A stretch of 64,000 nucleotides of DNA from Streptomyces hilarionis (GCF_024539675.1 NZ_JAHHIT010000002.1:62001-126000); one strand, 5' to 3'; shown: positions 51,020 to 60,847, counted from the stretch's first letter. Numbers and translations: made by a program. Notes: generated by a model from the letters alone, not told the origin.

Positions 51020-54000
51020 TCAGCGCTCCCTCTGTTCCTCCGCCACCTGCAACAGCTGCTCCGCCTCGGCCCGCCGGGCCCGCGCCGTCTCGTCGTCGCC
51101 GCGGTCGCCGCCGTGCTCGCCGGGCCCGGCCTCCTCGTCGGCGTCCGACCCGGCCCCCGCCTGCGCGTCCGCGTAGGCGCGCAGCACCGCACGCGCGCGT
51201 GCCGCCGCCGCGGCCGGACGCCCCAGGTCGCTCTCCAGCCAGCCGGCCGCCAGCTCCGCGCCGGTCCGGGCGTGCAGGGCGTCGTCCCCCAGGGCGACGA
51301 ACACCGCGACCGCCTCGGAGATCTGGGAGAGCGCCTCGTCCAGGGCGGACCGGATCGAGTCGTCGTCGGCGTCCTCGGCGGCGGAACGGGCCAGCAGATC
51401 GCCGAACTGACGGTGGGTGTCGCCCAGTTCGGCGACGATCCGGCGGCGCACCTCGTCGTCGCGCGCCGCGTCGAACGCGTCCGCGCACTCCTCCAGGGCG
51501 GTCGCCATCAGGTCGCGCGCGGCCCCGGCGCCCGCCTCCGTGCGCAACGCCAGCCACGCGCGGGCCCGCAGCGAGCGGACCAGCCCGTGCACGTTGCCGA
51601 GGTCGCGCCACAGGGCGCCCGCGCGCGCGTACGCCCGGTCCGCCTCGGCGTGCAGACCGGCCTGCCCGAGCGACTCGGCGGCCAGGTGCGCCAGCGTCGC
51701 GTGGTCGTGCTGTTCGGGCCAGTGCCGGGCGATCTCGGCGGCCTGAAGCCGCCGCTCGGCCGCGTCCCGGTGGTCCCCGAGCTCGCTGAGACAGTCGCCC
51801 AGCCACCACTGCGTCTGGACGACCGCGCCGTCGCCGTGCGTCTCGGCGCTCAGGTCCGCGAGCGCCGACTCCAGCACCTCCGCGGCCTCGGCCCAGCGGC
51901 CCTGCCGGACCAGGTACCCGCCGAGCTGGTGGCGGGCCCACGCGCCGAACGTCGGGCCCACGCCCGCCTCGTCCGCCCAGTGCGCCGCCTCCAGGGCGTG
52001 CTCCGCGGCCTCGGCGTCCTCTCCCCGGCCGCCCACCACCTCGGCGAGCTGCAAATACAGCTGCGCCCGCCCCACCGCCTCCAGGAACGGTCCGCCGTGC
52101 TCCAGCGCCGCCCGCAGCGCCCGCTCCGCCTCCGCCATGTCGTCCAGCTGGTGGGCGAGACCGGCCAGCCGGGCCTCGTACTCCACGGCGAACCACGGCA
52201 GTCCCGCCGCGACGAACTCGCCGGCCGCCCGCGCGAACAGCTCCACGCCGGCCTCCGGGTCCCCCGACCGCACCGCCAGCTCGGCGAGCATCGCACGGCC
52301 CTCGGCGACCCGCGCGGCGAGCCGCACGTCGTCCCCCGCCCGTCCCTCCACCAGCGCCAGCAGCTCCCGCACGGCCGCCTCCGCCGCCGTCAGGACGTCG
52401 TCGTCCACGGGCCCCTCGGCCCCGTGGACGTGCCGCATCAGGATCCGGGCCCGCGCCATCAGCACGCCCGCCGCCTGGGGCACCTCGGTGCCGCCGTCGG
52501 CGTACAGCGCGAGGACGCGGTCGTAGGGGCCGGCCACCGCGGCGAGCGCCTCGTCCACCTCGCCGGCGAGCGCACGGACGTAGGCCGCACGCGCGTGTGC
52601 CGCCAGCGCCTCCCCGGGGTCGCCCGCCCGCGCGTACAGCTCGGCCGCCTGCTCGAACCGTTCGGCGCCCTCGGGGCCCAGACCGATCGCCTCGTGGTCG
52701 GCGATCTCCGCGCGATCACGCGCCGCCAGCTCCCCCGCCGCCGAGCCCGCGGCCGCCTCGGCGACCCGCGCCCAGGCCTCGACGGCGTGCGGCCGCAGGG
52801 TCTCCGACAGCCGCCGCGCCTCGGCCAGCAGGGCCGCGAGGTCCGGCTCGCCGGACTCCCCGACCGGAGCCGGAGCCTGCGCCGAGGGCGCCGACGCGGT
52901 CGCGGAGGACACCGGGCGGGCGGCCCGCACCCCCAGGGGCAGCCGCTCCGCCAGGGGCCGCTGCGCCATCCGCGCGCGTGCCCGCTCGCTGACGTGCCGG
53001 GTGCCGTTGCGCTCGTCGAAACGCGCGGCCAGCGCGAGCGCCTGGGCGCGCGCGTGGGCGGCGAGTTCGGCGGCGGTCCACTCCCGGCCGGCCGGACCGG
53101 GCACCCGCCGATCGCCGCACCCGAGTTCCGCCAACCGCTCCATGAGCAGCACCGTCACGCTCAGGAACTCCAGCTTGCTGCGCGGATGCCCCTCGTCGGT
53201 GAAGTACGCGGGCCGCTCCGCGAGCAGCTCCAGGCCGCGCGCCTCGTTGCCGGTCAGCGCGCAGAACTCCACATGGTCGGCGTAGGCCCCGCGCATCGAC
53301 TCCATGGGCCGCACCAGGCGGAACCCGCGCAGGTGGTGGGCGCGGGCCTCCTCCGGGCGGCCCAGCCGCAACAGCGGCACCAGGGACGAGGCCAGCACGG
53401 TGTGCGGCTCGTGCGCGCACGCGTACTCGCCCTCCAGGACCGGCGCCCACACCCGCAGGGCCTCGGCGTCCCGGCCGCGCTCCGCCTGCCACCAGCCCTG
53501 CCCGTGCAGCTCGCACGCGTGGCAGTCGGCCATGGTGTCCCGGTCCGCGGCCAGCCAGGCGGCGAACGCCCGCTCGGCCCGCTCCACGTCCCCCACGTGC
53601 GCGGCGACGCTGAACTCGGCGCTGCGCACCGCCCGCTCGGAGTGCCCGGCGAGGCGGTAGCGGTGCTCCATCTCGCCGAGCCACTTCTCCACCGACGCCA
53701 ACGGCACGTGCGGCTGGTCGAGCATGCCCGCCGACATCCACTTGAAGACCCAGTGCAGCGAGTGCGTCTCGTACGCGTCGAAGTCCTCGGGCCGCTCGTC
53801 CCACATGCGCAGCAGCCGCGCGAACGGGACGAACATCTTCGCCTTCTCGGAGCTGTAGTTGTAGACCTTCAGCTGGTGCCCGAGCGCCTCGATCACGGCC
53901 AGCGGGATCTTCAGCTTCTCGGCCTCCAGCAGCAACTGCTCCGCGCGCGCGTTGCGGGCCGGACCCTCCGGCTGCTCGCCGTTCTCCGCCATCGCCCGGC

Positions 54001-54031
54001 GCAGGGAGTCGAAGTCGGTGATCTCACTCAT
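51020..54031 (-). CDS. Large helical (TPR-like) repeat protein paired with HSP90
   Basis: A 1003-residue, nearly all-helical protein, rich in Ala, Glu, Arg and Leu. The N-terminal 330 residues have a distinct conserved part (DFDSLRRAMAENGEQPEGPA, KMFVPFARLLRMWDERPEDF, HSLHWVFKWMSAGMLDQPHV, CHACELHGQGWWQAERGR). After a Pro/Ala linker near 385-400 comes an array of degenerate tetratricopeptide-type helix pairs (LYARAGDPGEALAAHARAAY, AERALRAALEHGGPFLEAVG, LAAESLGQAGLHAEADRAYA). No enzyme motif, signal peptide or membrane segment is visible. The start overlaps the end of the HSP90 gene by 8 bases. Eukaryotic HSP90 uses TPR co-chaperones, so a physical pair is plausible. Confidence 0.8.
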   Translation of the reverse strand: MSEITDFDSLRRAMAENGEQPEGPARNARAEQLLLEAEKLKIPLAVIEALGHQLKVYNYSSEKAKMFVPFARLLRMWDERPEDFDAYETHSLHWVFKWMSAGMLDQPHVPLASVEKWLGEMEHRYRLAGHSERAVRSAEFSVAAHVGDVERAERAFAAWLAADRDTMADCHACELHGQGWWQAERGRDAEALRVWAPVLEGEYACAHEPHTVLASSLVPLLRLGRPEEARAHHLRGFRLVRPMESMRGAYADHVEFCALTGNEARGLELLAERPAYFTDEGHPRSKLEFLSVTVLLMERLAELGCGDRRVPGPAGREWTAAELAAHARAQALALAARFDERNGTRHVSERARARMAQRPLAERLPLGVRAARPVSSATASAPSAQAPAPVGESGEPDLAALLAEARRLSETLRPHAVEAWARVAEAAAGSAAGELAARDRAEIADHEAIGLGPEGAERFEQAAELYARAGDPGEALAAHARAAYVRALAGEVDEALAAVAGPYDRVLALYADGGTEVPQAAGVLMARARILMRHVHGAEGPVDDDVLTAAEAAVRELLALVEGRAGDDVRLAARVAEGRAMLAELAVRSGDPEAGVELFARAAGEFVAAGLPWFAVEYEARLAGLAHQLDDMAEAERALRAALEHGGPFLEAVGRAQLYLQLAEVVGGRGEDAEAAEHALEAAHWADEAGVGPTFGAWARHQLGGYLVRQGRWAEAAEVLESALADLSAETHGDGAVVQTQWWLGDCLSELGDHRDAAERRLQAAEIARHWPEQHDHATLAHLAAESLGQAGLHAEADRAYARAGALWRDLGNVHGLVRSLRARAWLALRTEAGAGAARDLMATALEECADAFDAARDDEVRRRIVAELGDTHRQFGDLLARSAAEDADDDSIRSALDEALSQISEAVAVFVALGDDALHARTGAELAAGWLESDLGRPAAAAARARAVLRAYADAQAGAGSDADEEAGPGEHGGDRGDDETARARRAEAEQLLQVAEEQRER

Positions 54032-55886
54032 CGTCGGCCGCCCGTCCCTCCGTCGGCTCCCGCTGGGCCGACTCCCCGTGTGTGGCCCACTCCAGAAGGC
54101 CGATGAACGCCCGGTTCAGCAGCGCCGAGTCCGCCGGGCGCAGCGGCCGCTGAGCCATCAGCAGCGCCTGCCCGTACAGGGACTCCGTGGCGGTGCCGAT
54201 CAGCTCGGGATCGTGCAGCGAACCGATCCGCCGGACCAGCGGGTTGAGATGGTTCAGCACCAGACGCGCGCGCGGGGCGCTCCCGCGCAGCGAGCCCAGG
54301 ATGCCCGCCCACAGGTCGTCGGCCTCCTCCTCGGCCTGCGCGCGTGCCTGCTCGTGCCGGGCCGCCCGGTCGTCCAGATGCAGCGCGGGCACCGACAGCG
54401 GGTGGAAGGCCCGCAGGACGACGTCGCAGGCCAGCGGTTCCAGCCGCGCCCGCGCGGCTGCCAGGAAGCCCGCCAGCGCCAGCTCCTCGGCCGCGTCGAC
54501 GCCGTCCAGGTGGGCGGTCACCGTGTCCGCGTCCAGCTCGGCGACCACGGTCCCCGGCCGCACCGAGGGCAGCGCCTCCACCAGCTCGCCGTCGTAGGTG
54601 TAACCGCCGTTGACCACCCCGACGCCCTGCGCGGACGCGATCGGCGCGACCTGCCGGTACTCCTCCACGGTCCGGGTGAAGTGCACCACCGGGTGGCGCC
54701 GGGCGAACTCCTCCAGCGACAGCCGTCCGTCGGTCGTCTCGAAGGGCAGCCACGGCAGCATCGTGCGCAGCATCTCCCGGTCGTGCCGCGCCAGGGACTT
54801 CACGCCCAGGTGGTGCACGGCCAGGAACCCCGCGAGCCGCTCCGGGTCGCCCGCGGCGAGCCCCGTCAGCCAGGACCGGATCCGCCCGCCCAGCGCCTCG
54901 CGCACCGCGGCCAGCGTCTCGTCCTCGTACAGCGCCTCCCGCGATGCGGTCGGGCGCAGGCTGTCGGTGTCCAGGACACAGCGCACGAAGAACGCCCAGT
55001 CGGGCAGCAGCTGTTCGCCGCGCTCGGTCAGCAGCATGCCCTTGAGGTGCACCCGGTGGCCGCCGCGCTGCGCCGGGCTGACCGCCGACGGCAGCACGTA
55101 CGCCACCCCGCGGATCCCCGCCACCGGCACGTCCAGCTCGATCGCGTCCAGCGGGCCGAAGCCGAACAGCTCGCGGCAGTGCCGGGCCAGCGCGACCCGC
55201 CGGTCGGCGGGGGAGGGGTACGGGCGGTCCCAGACGGCGGGCAGGTCGGTGACCGCCTCGTCGCCGACCCGGACGTCGTAGGGCAGCAGCGACCCGAAGT
55301 CCCGGGCCAGCGCCAGCACGCGCGACTCGGCCAGCCACTCCGCGGCGCCGGCCCGCGCCACCAGATGGACGGTGGTGCCCGGCTCGGGGCGCTCCTCGTG
55401 GGGCAGCGTCCGCACGGTGTACGAGCCGTCGTCCCGGGCCGTCCACTCCACGGGCGGCGCGTCCGGCGTCCGCGCGCTGCGGCTGACCACGCGGATCCGC
55501 TCGGCGACCACGAAGCAGGCCAGCAGGCCGATGCCGAACTGGCCGAGGAAGTCGGAGCGGACGTCGTGCAGGCCCTCGGCGCGTTTGGAACTGCGCCCGA
55601 TGGTGGCCAGCAGGCTGTGCACGTCCGCCTCGGTGAGCCCGATGCCGGAGTCCTCGACCCGCAGCCGTCCGTCCGCCGCGAACAGCCGCACCCGCGCGGG
55701 TGCGTCGGGCTCCTCGGCCCGCCGGGCGGTGACGGCGTCCACCGCGTTCTGAAGCAGCTCGCGCAGATAGACCCGGGGACTGGAGTAGAGGTGATGGGAC
55801 AGCAGGTCCACCAGGCCACGCAGGTCGACCTGGAACGTGTGGGGCGGCTGGGGCGCCTGGGATGACTGTGAGGTCTGGGAGTCCAT
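54024..55886 (-). CDS. HSP90-family ATPase (divergent HtpG)
   Basis: A 620-residue HSP90-family protein. The Bergerat ATP site is intact: E43 and N47 in YLRELLQNAVDA, D79 in VEDSGIGLTEAD, and the GQFGIGLLACF lid glycines at 115-120. The middle domain shows VHLKGMLLTERGEQLLPDWA and the catalytic-arginine segment DSLRPTASREALYED. The C-terminal part is diverged and lacks a MEEVD-type tail. It is probably not the housekeeping HtpG, judging by its divergence and its fixed pairing with the helical-repeat gene, with which it overlaps by ATGAGTGA. It is divergent from recG with a 165-base gap. Confidence 0.9.
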   Translation of the reverse strand: MDSQTSQSSQAPQPPHTFQVDLRGLVDLLSHHLYSSPRVYLRELLQNAVDAVTARRAEEPDAPARVRLFAADGRLRVEDSGIGLTEADVHSLLATIGRSSKRAEGLHDVRSDFLGQFGIGLLACFVVAERIRVVSRSARTPDAPPVEWTARDDGSYTVRTLPHEERPEPGTTVHLVARAGAAEWLAESRVLALARDFGSLLPYDVRVGDEAVTDLPAVWDRPYPSPADRRVALARHCRELFGFGPLDAIELDVPVAGIRGVAYVLPSAVSPAQRGGHRVHLKGMLLTERGEQLLPDWAFFVRCVLDTDSLRPTASREALYEDETLAAVREALGGRIRSWLTGLAAGDPERLAGFLAVHHLGVKSLARHDREMLRTMLPWLPFETTDGRLSLEEFARRHPVVHFTRTVEEYRQVAPIASAQGVGVVNGGYTYDGELVEALPSVRPGTVVAELDADTVTAHLDGVDAAEELALAGFLAAARARLEPLACDVVLRAFHPLSVPALHLDDRAARHEQARAQAEEEADDLWAGILGSLRGSAPRARLVLNHLNPLVRRIGSLHDPELIGTATESLYGQALLMAQRPLRPADSALLNRAFIGLLEWATHGESAQREPTEGRAADDE

Positions 55887-56051
55887 CGCTGCAGCGCCGC
55901 GGGCTGGGGGAGGAGCACGGCGCGGGGTCGGGCGGTCCCGGTGGGGCGGTGACCGCGGATGATGGCCAAAGCGCCATGGTAGGGCCCGAACGAGCCGTCT
56001 GACCAGGGGTTTCGGGACACCTGTGCGGCGATGTCAGTGCCGTGGTGTGCA

Positions 56052-58280
56052 ATGGATCTCGTGCCCGCGCTGAAAGAACCACTGGAACGACCGCTGAAGT
56101 CGGTGCTCGGTCCCGCCACCGCCAAGGTGATGGCCGAGCACCTCGGCCTGCACACCGTCGGCGACCTCCTGCACCACTACCCCCGCAGATACGAGGAGCG
56201 CGGCCAGCTCACCCACCTCGCCGACCTCCCCATGGACGAGCACGTGACCGTGGTCGCCCAGGTCGCCGACGCCCGGTTGCACAGCTTCGCCTCCGCCAAG
56301 GCCCCCCGGGGCAAGGGCCAGCGGCTGGAGGTGACCATCACCGACGGCAGCGGCCGGCTGCAACTGGTCTTCTTCGGCAGCGGCGTGCACAAGCCCCACA
56401 AGGACCTCCTGCCGGGCACGCGCGCGATGTTCTCGGGCAAGGTCTCGGTCTTCAACCGCCGCCTCCAACTGGCCCACCCCGCCTACGAGCTGCTGCGCGC
56501 CGACGCCGAGGAGTCCGTCGAGAGCTGGGCCGGCGCCCTCATCCCGCTCTACCCGGCCACCGCCAAACTGGAGTCGTGGAAGATCGCCAAGGCGGTCCAG
56601 ACCGTCCTGCCCGACGCCCGCGACGCGGTCGACCCCCTCCCGGACTCCCTGCGCGAGGGCCGCGGCCTGGTCTCGCTTCCCGAGGCCCTGCTGAAGATCC
56701 ACCGCCCGCACACCAAGGCCGACATCGCCGACGCCCGCGCCCGGCTGAAGTGGGACGAGGCGTTCGTCCTCCAGGTCGCCCTGGCGCGCCGCCGGCACGC
56801 CGACGCCCTGCTCCCGGCCGTTCCCCGCAGGCCCGCCGCCGACGGCCTCCTCACCGCCTTCGACGCCCGCCTGCCCTTCACCCTCACCGAAGGCCAGCAG
56901 AAGGTCTCCAAGGAGATCTTCGACGACCTGGCCCTGGACCACCCGATGCACCGGCTGCTCCAGGGAGAGGTGGGGTCGGGCAAGACCCTCGTCGCCCTGC
57001 GCGCCATGCTCGCCGTGGTCGACGCCGGCGGACAGGCCGCCCTGCTCGCCCCCACCGAGGTCCTCGCCCAGCAGCACCACCGCTCCGTCGTCGAGATGAT
57101 GGGCGACCTCGCCGAGGGCGGCATGCTCGGCGGATCCGACCGGGCCACCAAGGTCGTGCTGCTGACCGGGTCGATGGGCACGGCCGCCCGCCGCCAGGCC
57201 CTGCTCGACCTGGTCACCGGCGAGGCCGGCATCGTGATCGGCACGCACGCGCTGATCGAGGACAAGGTCCAGTTCCACGACCTCGGCCTGGTCGTGGTCG
57301 ACGAGCAGCACCGCTTCGGCGTCGAGCAGCGCGACGCCCTGCGCGGCAAGGGCAGGCAGCCCCCGCACCTGCTGGTCATGACGGCCACGCCGATCCCGCG
57401 CACCGTCGCCATGACCGTCTTCGGCGACCTGGAGACCTCCGTCCTCGACCAGCTCCCGGCCGGCCGCTCGCCCATCGCCAGCCATGTCGTGCCGGCCGCC
57501 GACAAGCCCCACTTCCTGGCGCGCGCGTGGGAGCGCGTGCGCGAGGAGGTGGCAGGCGGCCACCAGGCCTACGTCGTCTGCCCGCGCATCGGCGACGACG
57601 CCGACGAAGCCGGGGACGGCGGGAAGGGCGGCCGGAAGAAGTCCGCCGAGGACGAGGCGGAGAAGCGCCCGCCGCTCGCGGTCCTGGAGGTGGCCGAGCA
57701 GCTGGCGAAGGGCCCGCTGAGCGGACTCGGCGTGGAAGTCCTGCACGGCAGGATGCACCCCGACGACAAGGACGCGGTGATGCGCCGCTTCGCCGCCGGG
57801 GACACCGACGTCCTGGTCGCGACGACCGTCATCGAGGTCGGCGTCAACGTCCCCAACGCCACCGCCATGGTGATCATGGACGCCGACCGCTTCGGCGTCT
57901 CCCAGCTCCACCAGCTGCGCGGCCGGGTGGGCCGCGGCTCGGCCCCCGGCCTGTGCCTCCTGGTCAGCGAGATGCCGGAGGCGAGCGCGGCCCGGCAGCG
58001 GCTCACCGCCGTCGCCACCACCCTCGACGGCTTCGAGCTCTCCCGCATCGACCTCGAACAGCGCCGCGAGGGGGACGTCCTCGGCCAGGCGCAGTCCGGC
58101 GCCCGCACCTCCCTGCGCGTCCTCGCGGTGATCGAGGACGAGGAGGTCATCGCCGAGGCCCGGCAGGAGGCGGTGGCGGTGGTCACGGCGGACCCGGAGC
58201 TCAGCGCCTACCCGGGCCTGCGAACGGCCCTGGACGCCCTGCTGGACGAGGAGAGGGAGCAGTACCTGGAGAAGGGCTGA
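56052..58280 (+). CDS. recG: ATP-dependent DNA helicase RecG
   Basis: A 742-residue superfamily 2 helicase that remodels stalled replication forks and Holliday junctions. The N-terminal wedge/OB domain is followed by the helicase core: Walker A LLQGEVGSGKTLVALRAML near residue 305, motif II VVDEQHRFGVEQRDALRGKG near 416, motif III VMTATPIPRTVAMTVFGDLE, and motifs IV-VI (ATTVIEVGVNVPNATAMVIM, QLHQLRGRVGRG). A Gly/Lys-rich insert (DEAGDGGKGGRKKSAEDEAE) lies in the second RecA domain. I choose the ATG at 56052; upstream in-frame GTG and ATG codons add at most seven residues. Confidence 0.96.
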   Translation: MDLVPALKEPLERPLKSVLGPATAKVMAEHLGLHTVGDLLHHYPRRYEERGQLTHLADLPMDEHVTVVAQVADARLHSFASAKAPRGKGQRLEVTITDGSGRLQLVFFGSGVHKPHKDLLPGTRAMFSGKVSVFNRRLQLAHPAYELLRADAEESVESWAGALIPLYPATAKLESWKIAKAVQTVLPDARDAVDPLPDSLREGRGLVSLPEALLKIHRPHTKADIADARARLKWDEAFVLQVALARRRHADALLPAVPRRPAADGLLTAFDARLPFTLTEGQQKVSKEIFDDLALDHPMHRLLQGEVGSGKTLVALRAMLAVVDAGGQAALLAPTEVLAQQHHRSVVEMMGDLAEGGMLGGSDRATKVVLLTGSMGTAARRQALLDLVTGEAGIVIGTHALIEDKVQFHDLGLVVVDEQHRFGVEQRDALRGKGRQPPHLLVMTATPIPRTVAMTVFGDLETSVLDQLPAGRSPIASHVVPAADKPHFLARAWERVREEVAGGHQAYVVCPRIGDDADEAGDGGKGGRKKSAEDEAEKRPPLAVLEVAEQLAKGPLSGLGVEVLHGRMHPDDKDAVMRRFAAGDTDVLVATTVIEVGVNVPNATAMVIMDADRFGVSQLHQLRGRVGRGSAPGLCLLVSEMPEASAARQRLTAVATTLDGFELSRIDLEQRREGDVLGQAQSGARTSLRVLAVIEDEEVIAEARQEAVAVVTADPELSAYPGLRTALDALLDEEREQYLEKG

Positions 58281-58402
58281 GCGCCGGCGGCCGTCGTAGG
58301 GGGCGGCGACGTCCCGGCGCGGCCTGAGAGACTGGACCCGTAACCGCCGGACCGACCCGCCCCGCCGTCGGACCCGTGACCCCTGCCGAACGAGGACCCG
58401 AG

Positions 58403-58987
58403 ATGACCCGCGTGATCGCTGGCGCAGCAGGCGGACGTCGCCTGGCCGTCCCGCCGGGGACGGGCACCCGTCCCACCTCCGACCGCGCCCGCGAAGGTCT
58501 CTTCTCCACCTGGCAGTCGCTCCTCGGCGGCCCCCTGGACGGCGAACGCGTCCTCGACCTGTACGCCGGCTCCGGCGCCGTCGGCCTGGAGGCCCTGTCC
58601 CGCGGCGCGAGCCACACCCTCCTGGTCGAGGCGGACGCCCGCGCGGCCCGCACGATCCGGGAGAACGTGAAGGCGCTGCGGCTGCCCGGCGCCGAGGTCC
58701 GCGCGGGCAAGGCCCGCCAGGTCGTCCAGGAGACGCCCGCGGCGCCCTACGACCTCGCCTTCCTCGACCCCCCGTACGCCGTATCCGACGACGATCTTCG
58801 CGAGATCCTGCTCACACTCCTCTCGGGGGGCTGGCTAGCGGCCGACGCCCTCGTCACCGTGGAGCGCAGCACCAGAGGCGGGGAGTTCCCCTGGCCGGAG
58901 GGCTTCACGGGTCTCCGGTCTCGTCGCTACGGCGAGGGAACGTTTTGGTACGGTCGCGCCGCCTCTACGTGCGAAGACGCGCGATGA
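58403..58987 (+). CDS. rsmD: 16S rRNA (guanine966-N2)-methyltransferase
   Basis: A 194-residue class I methyltransferase: TRVIAGAAGGRRLAVPPGTG at the start, SAM-binding VLDLYAGSGAVGLEALSRGA, and catalytic FLDPPYAVSDDD. RsmD methylates G966 in the P-site region of 16S rRNA. The start at the second ATG (58403) fits the family. It ends 26 bases before the coaD start and precedes coaD in the usual order. Confidence 0.95.
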   Translation: MTRVIAGAAGGRRLAVPPGTGTRPTSDRAREGLFSTWQSLLGGPLDGERVLDLYAGSGAVGLEALSRGASHTLLVEADARAARTIRENVKALRLPGAEVRAGKARQVVQETPAAPYDLAFLDPPYAVSDDDLREILLTLLSGGWLAADALVTVERSTRGGEFPWPEGFTGLRSRRYGEGTFWYGRAASTCEDAR

Positions 58988-59013
58988 CCGGACCGGAGAG
59001 CGAGGGAGCACAA

Positions 59014-59493
59014 GTGCGCCGTGCCGTCTGTCCCGGGTCGTTCGACCCGATCACCAACGGACATCTCGACATCATTTCCCGCGCCTCCCGTCTGTACGAC
59101 GAGGTCTATGTCGCGGTCATGATCAACAAGTCGAAGAAGGGCCTGTTCGAGGTCGACGAGCGGATCGACCTGATCAGCCGGGTCACCGCCGAGTACGGCA
59201 ACGTCCGGGTCGAGGCCTTCCACGGCCTCCTCGTGGACTTCTGCAAGCAGCGCGAGATCCCGGCCATCGTCAAGGGCCTGCGCGCGGTCAGCGACTTCGA
59301 CTACGAACTGCAGATGGCCCAGATGAACAACGGCCTCTCGGGCGTCGAGACGCTGTTCGTGCCGACCAACCCCACCTACAGCTTCCTGTCCTCCTCCCTG
59401 GTCAAGGAGGTCGCCACCTGGGGCGGCGACGTCTCGCACCTGGTGCCCGCGCTGGTGCTCGAGGCGCTGACCGAGCGCCTGCGGCAGGACTGA
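59014..59493 (+). CDS. coaD: Phosphopantetheine adenylyltransferase
   Basis: A 159-residue nucleotidyltransferase making dephospho-CoA. It has the cytidylyltransferase-like motif VCPGSFDPITNGHLDII (HxGH equivalent in TNGHLD), KGLRAVSDFDYELQMAQMN and the PTNPTYSFLSSSLVKEVA region. The GTG at 59014, after GAGGGA, gives the usual length; an ATG at 58984 overlapping the rsmD stop would add ten residues without support. Confidence 0.97.
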   Translation: MRRAVCPGSFDPITNGHLDIISRASRLYDEVYVAVMINKSKKGLFEVDERIDLISRVTAEYGNVRVEAFHGLLVDFCKQREIPAIVKGLRAVSDFDYELQMAQMNNGLSGVETLFVPTNPTYSFLSSSLVKEVATWGGDVSHLVPALVLEALTERLRQD

Positions 59494-59603
59494 CGTCGCA
59501 CGCTGCTTCTGACGGCCCGTCATCCGGTGTCCTGCGGACACCCCGTGGCCGTACAGTCGTCCCGTCCGTCTCCAACCCAGCTGTAGGAAGTGGCGAGCAA
59601 CCG

Positions 59604-60698
59604 GTGGACGTGCAGAAGAAGCTCGACGAGATCGTCACGGCGGTCTCCAGTGCCCGGTCGATGCCGATGTCGGCCTCGTGCGTGGTCAACCGCGCGGACC
59701 TGCTCGCCCTGCTCGAAGAGGTGCGCGCGGCCCTGCCCGACTCCCTGGCCCAGGCCGAGGAGCTGATCGGCGGCCGCGAGCAGATGGTCGAGCAGGCCCG
59801 CGCCGAGGCCGAGCGGATCATCTCCTCCGCGCACGCCGAACGCGGCTCCCTGCTCTCCGACACCGAGATCGCCCGCCGCTCGCAGTCCGAGGCCGACCGG
59901 ATCCTCGCCGAGGCCCGCAAGGAGGCCGAGGAGGTCCGCGCCGAGGCCGACGACTACGTCGACTCCAAGCTCGCCAACTTCGAGGTCGTCCTCACCAAGA
60001 CGCTCGGTTCCGTCGGCCGGGGCCGCGAGAAGCTCCTCGGCACCGGCCCGGGCGTCGACGAGAACGGCTACGAGGACGAGGACGCCCCCGAGCGCAGCCA
60101 CGACCCCGAGACCCTGCGCCGCGACGCCGACGCCTACGTCGACACCAAGCTGGGCGCCTTCGAGGCGGTCCTCGCCAAGACCCTGGAGGCGGTCGGCCGC
60201 GGCCGCCAGAAGCTGCACGGCCGCATCGCCACGGACGACCTCGGCGCCCTCGCCGGCGACCCGACGACGTTCCAGCACTCCTCGGACGCCGACTACCTCG
60301 CCGACCTGGCCGCCCTCGCGGAGCAGGACGCGAGCGCCGCACAGCCCGCCCAGCAGCCGTACGCGCAGCAGGAACCGCAGCCGGCGTACGGGTACCAGCA
60401 GCAGGGGGACGGCTACCCCCAGCAGGCGGACCCGTACGGCTACCAGCAGCAGGGGCAGCAGCAGACCTACGGTCAGCAGGACGCCTACGGCTACCAGCAG
60501 GCGGACCCGTACGCGTACGGCTACGACACCCAGCAGCCCGCCTACGACCCGCACCAGCCCGCCCAGCAGGCGCAGCAGGACGGGCAACCGCAGCAACAGG
60601 GCCGGCCCGGGTACGCCCTGGACGAGACCAGCCTCTTCGACACCAGCATGATCAGCGCCGAGCAGCTGCGCGCGTACGAGCAGGAACGCGGCCTGTAG
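59604..60698 (+). CDS. DivIVA-like coiled-coil protein with Q/Y-rich tail
   Basis: A 364-residue cytoplasmic protein. About residues 25-125 form a long coiled coil (AQAEELIGGREQMVEQARAE, then RILAEARKEAEEVRAEAD) of the type seen in DivIVA/Wag31-related and cell-division initiation proteins. A 32-residue unit is duplicated: ADDYVDSKLANFEVVLTKTL and ADAYVDTKLGAFEAVLAKTL, each followed by GRGR-x-KL. The last 120 residues are low-complexity Gln/Tyr/Gly/Pro (YGYQQQ repeats), ending in a conserved acidic/aromatic tip DETSLFDTSMISAEQLRAYE. GTG start. Function unproven; conserved in this locus in streptomycetes. Confidence 0.85.
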   Translation: MDVQKKLDEIVTAVSSARSMPMSASCVVNRADLLALLEEVRAALPDSLAQAEELIGGREQMVEQARAEAERIISSAHAERGSLLSDTEIARRSQSEADRILAEARKEAEEVRAEADDYVDSKLANFEVVLTKTLGSVGRGREKLLGTGPGVDENGYEDEDAPERSHDPETLRRDADAYVDTKLGAFEAVLAKTLEAVGRGRQKLHGRIATDDLGALAGDPTTFQHSSDADYLADLAALAEQDASAAQPAQQPYAQQEPQPAYGYQQQGDGYPQQADPYGYQQQGQQQTYGQQDAYGYQQADPYAYGYDTQQPAYDPHQPAQQAQQDGQPQQQGRPGYALDETSLFDTSMISAEQLRAYEQERGL

Positions 60699-60847
60699 GG
60701 CCCCGCGCCACCCGATTGGGCTGTGGGCGAAAGCTCCAGTATCCTGGCTCTTCGGTCGCGTGTGCGCCTGGCCGATTTCGCATGCGCCCGCGATCGTGCC
60801 GCCCGTAACACCGGGGGCGGCTCCGAGCTCGAAGATCGAAAGCAGGA

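Noticed and set aside
46965-52196. A 1743-codon minus-strand open frame
   Set aside because: Antisense to thiL, thiD and the DAK gene; a product of scarce stop codons in high-GC DNA. The real minus-strand genes there (rpmB, repeat protein) use other frames.
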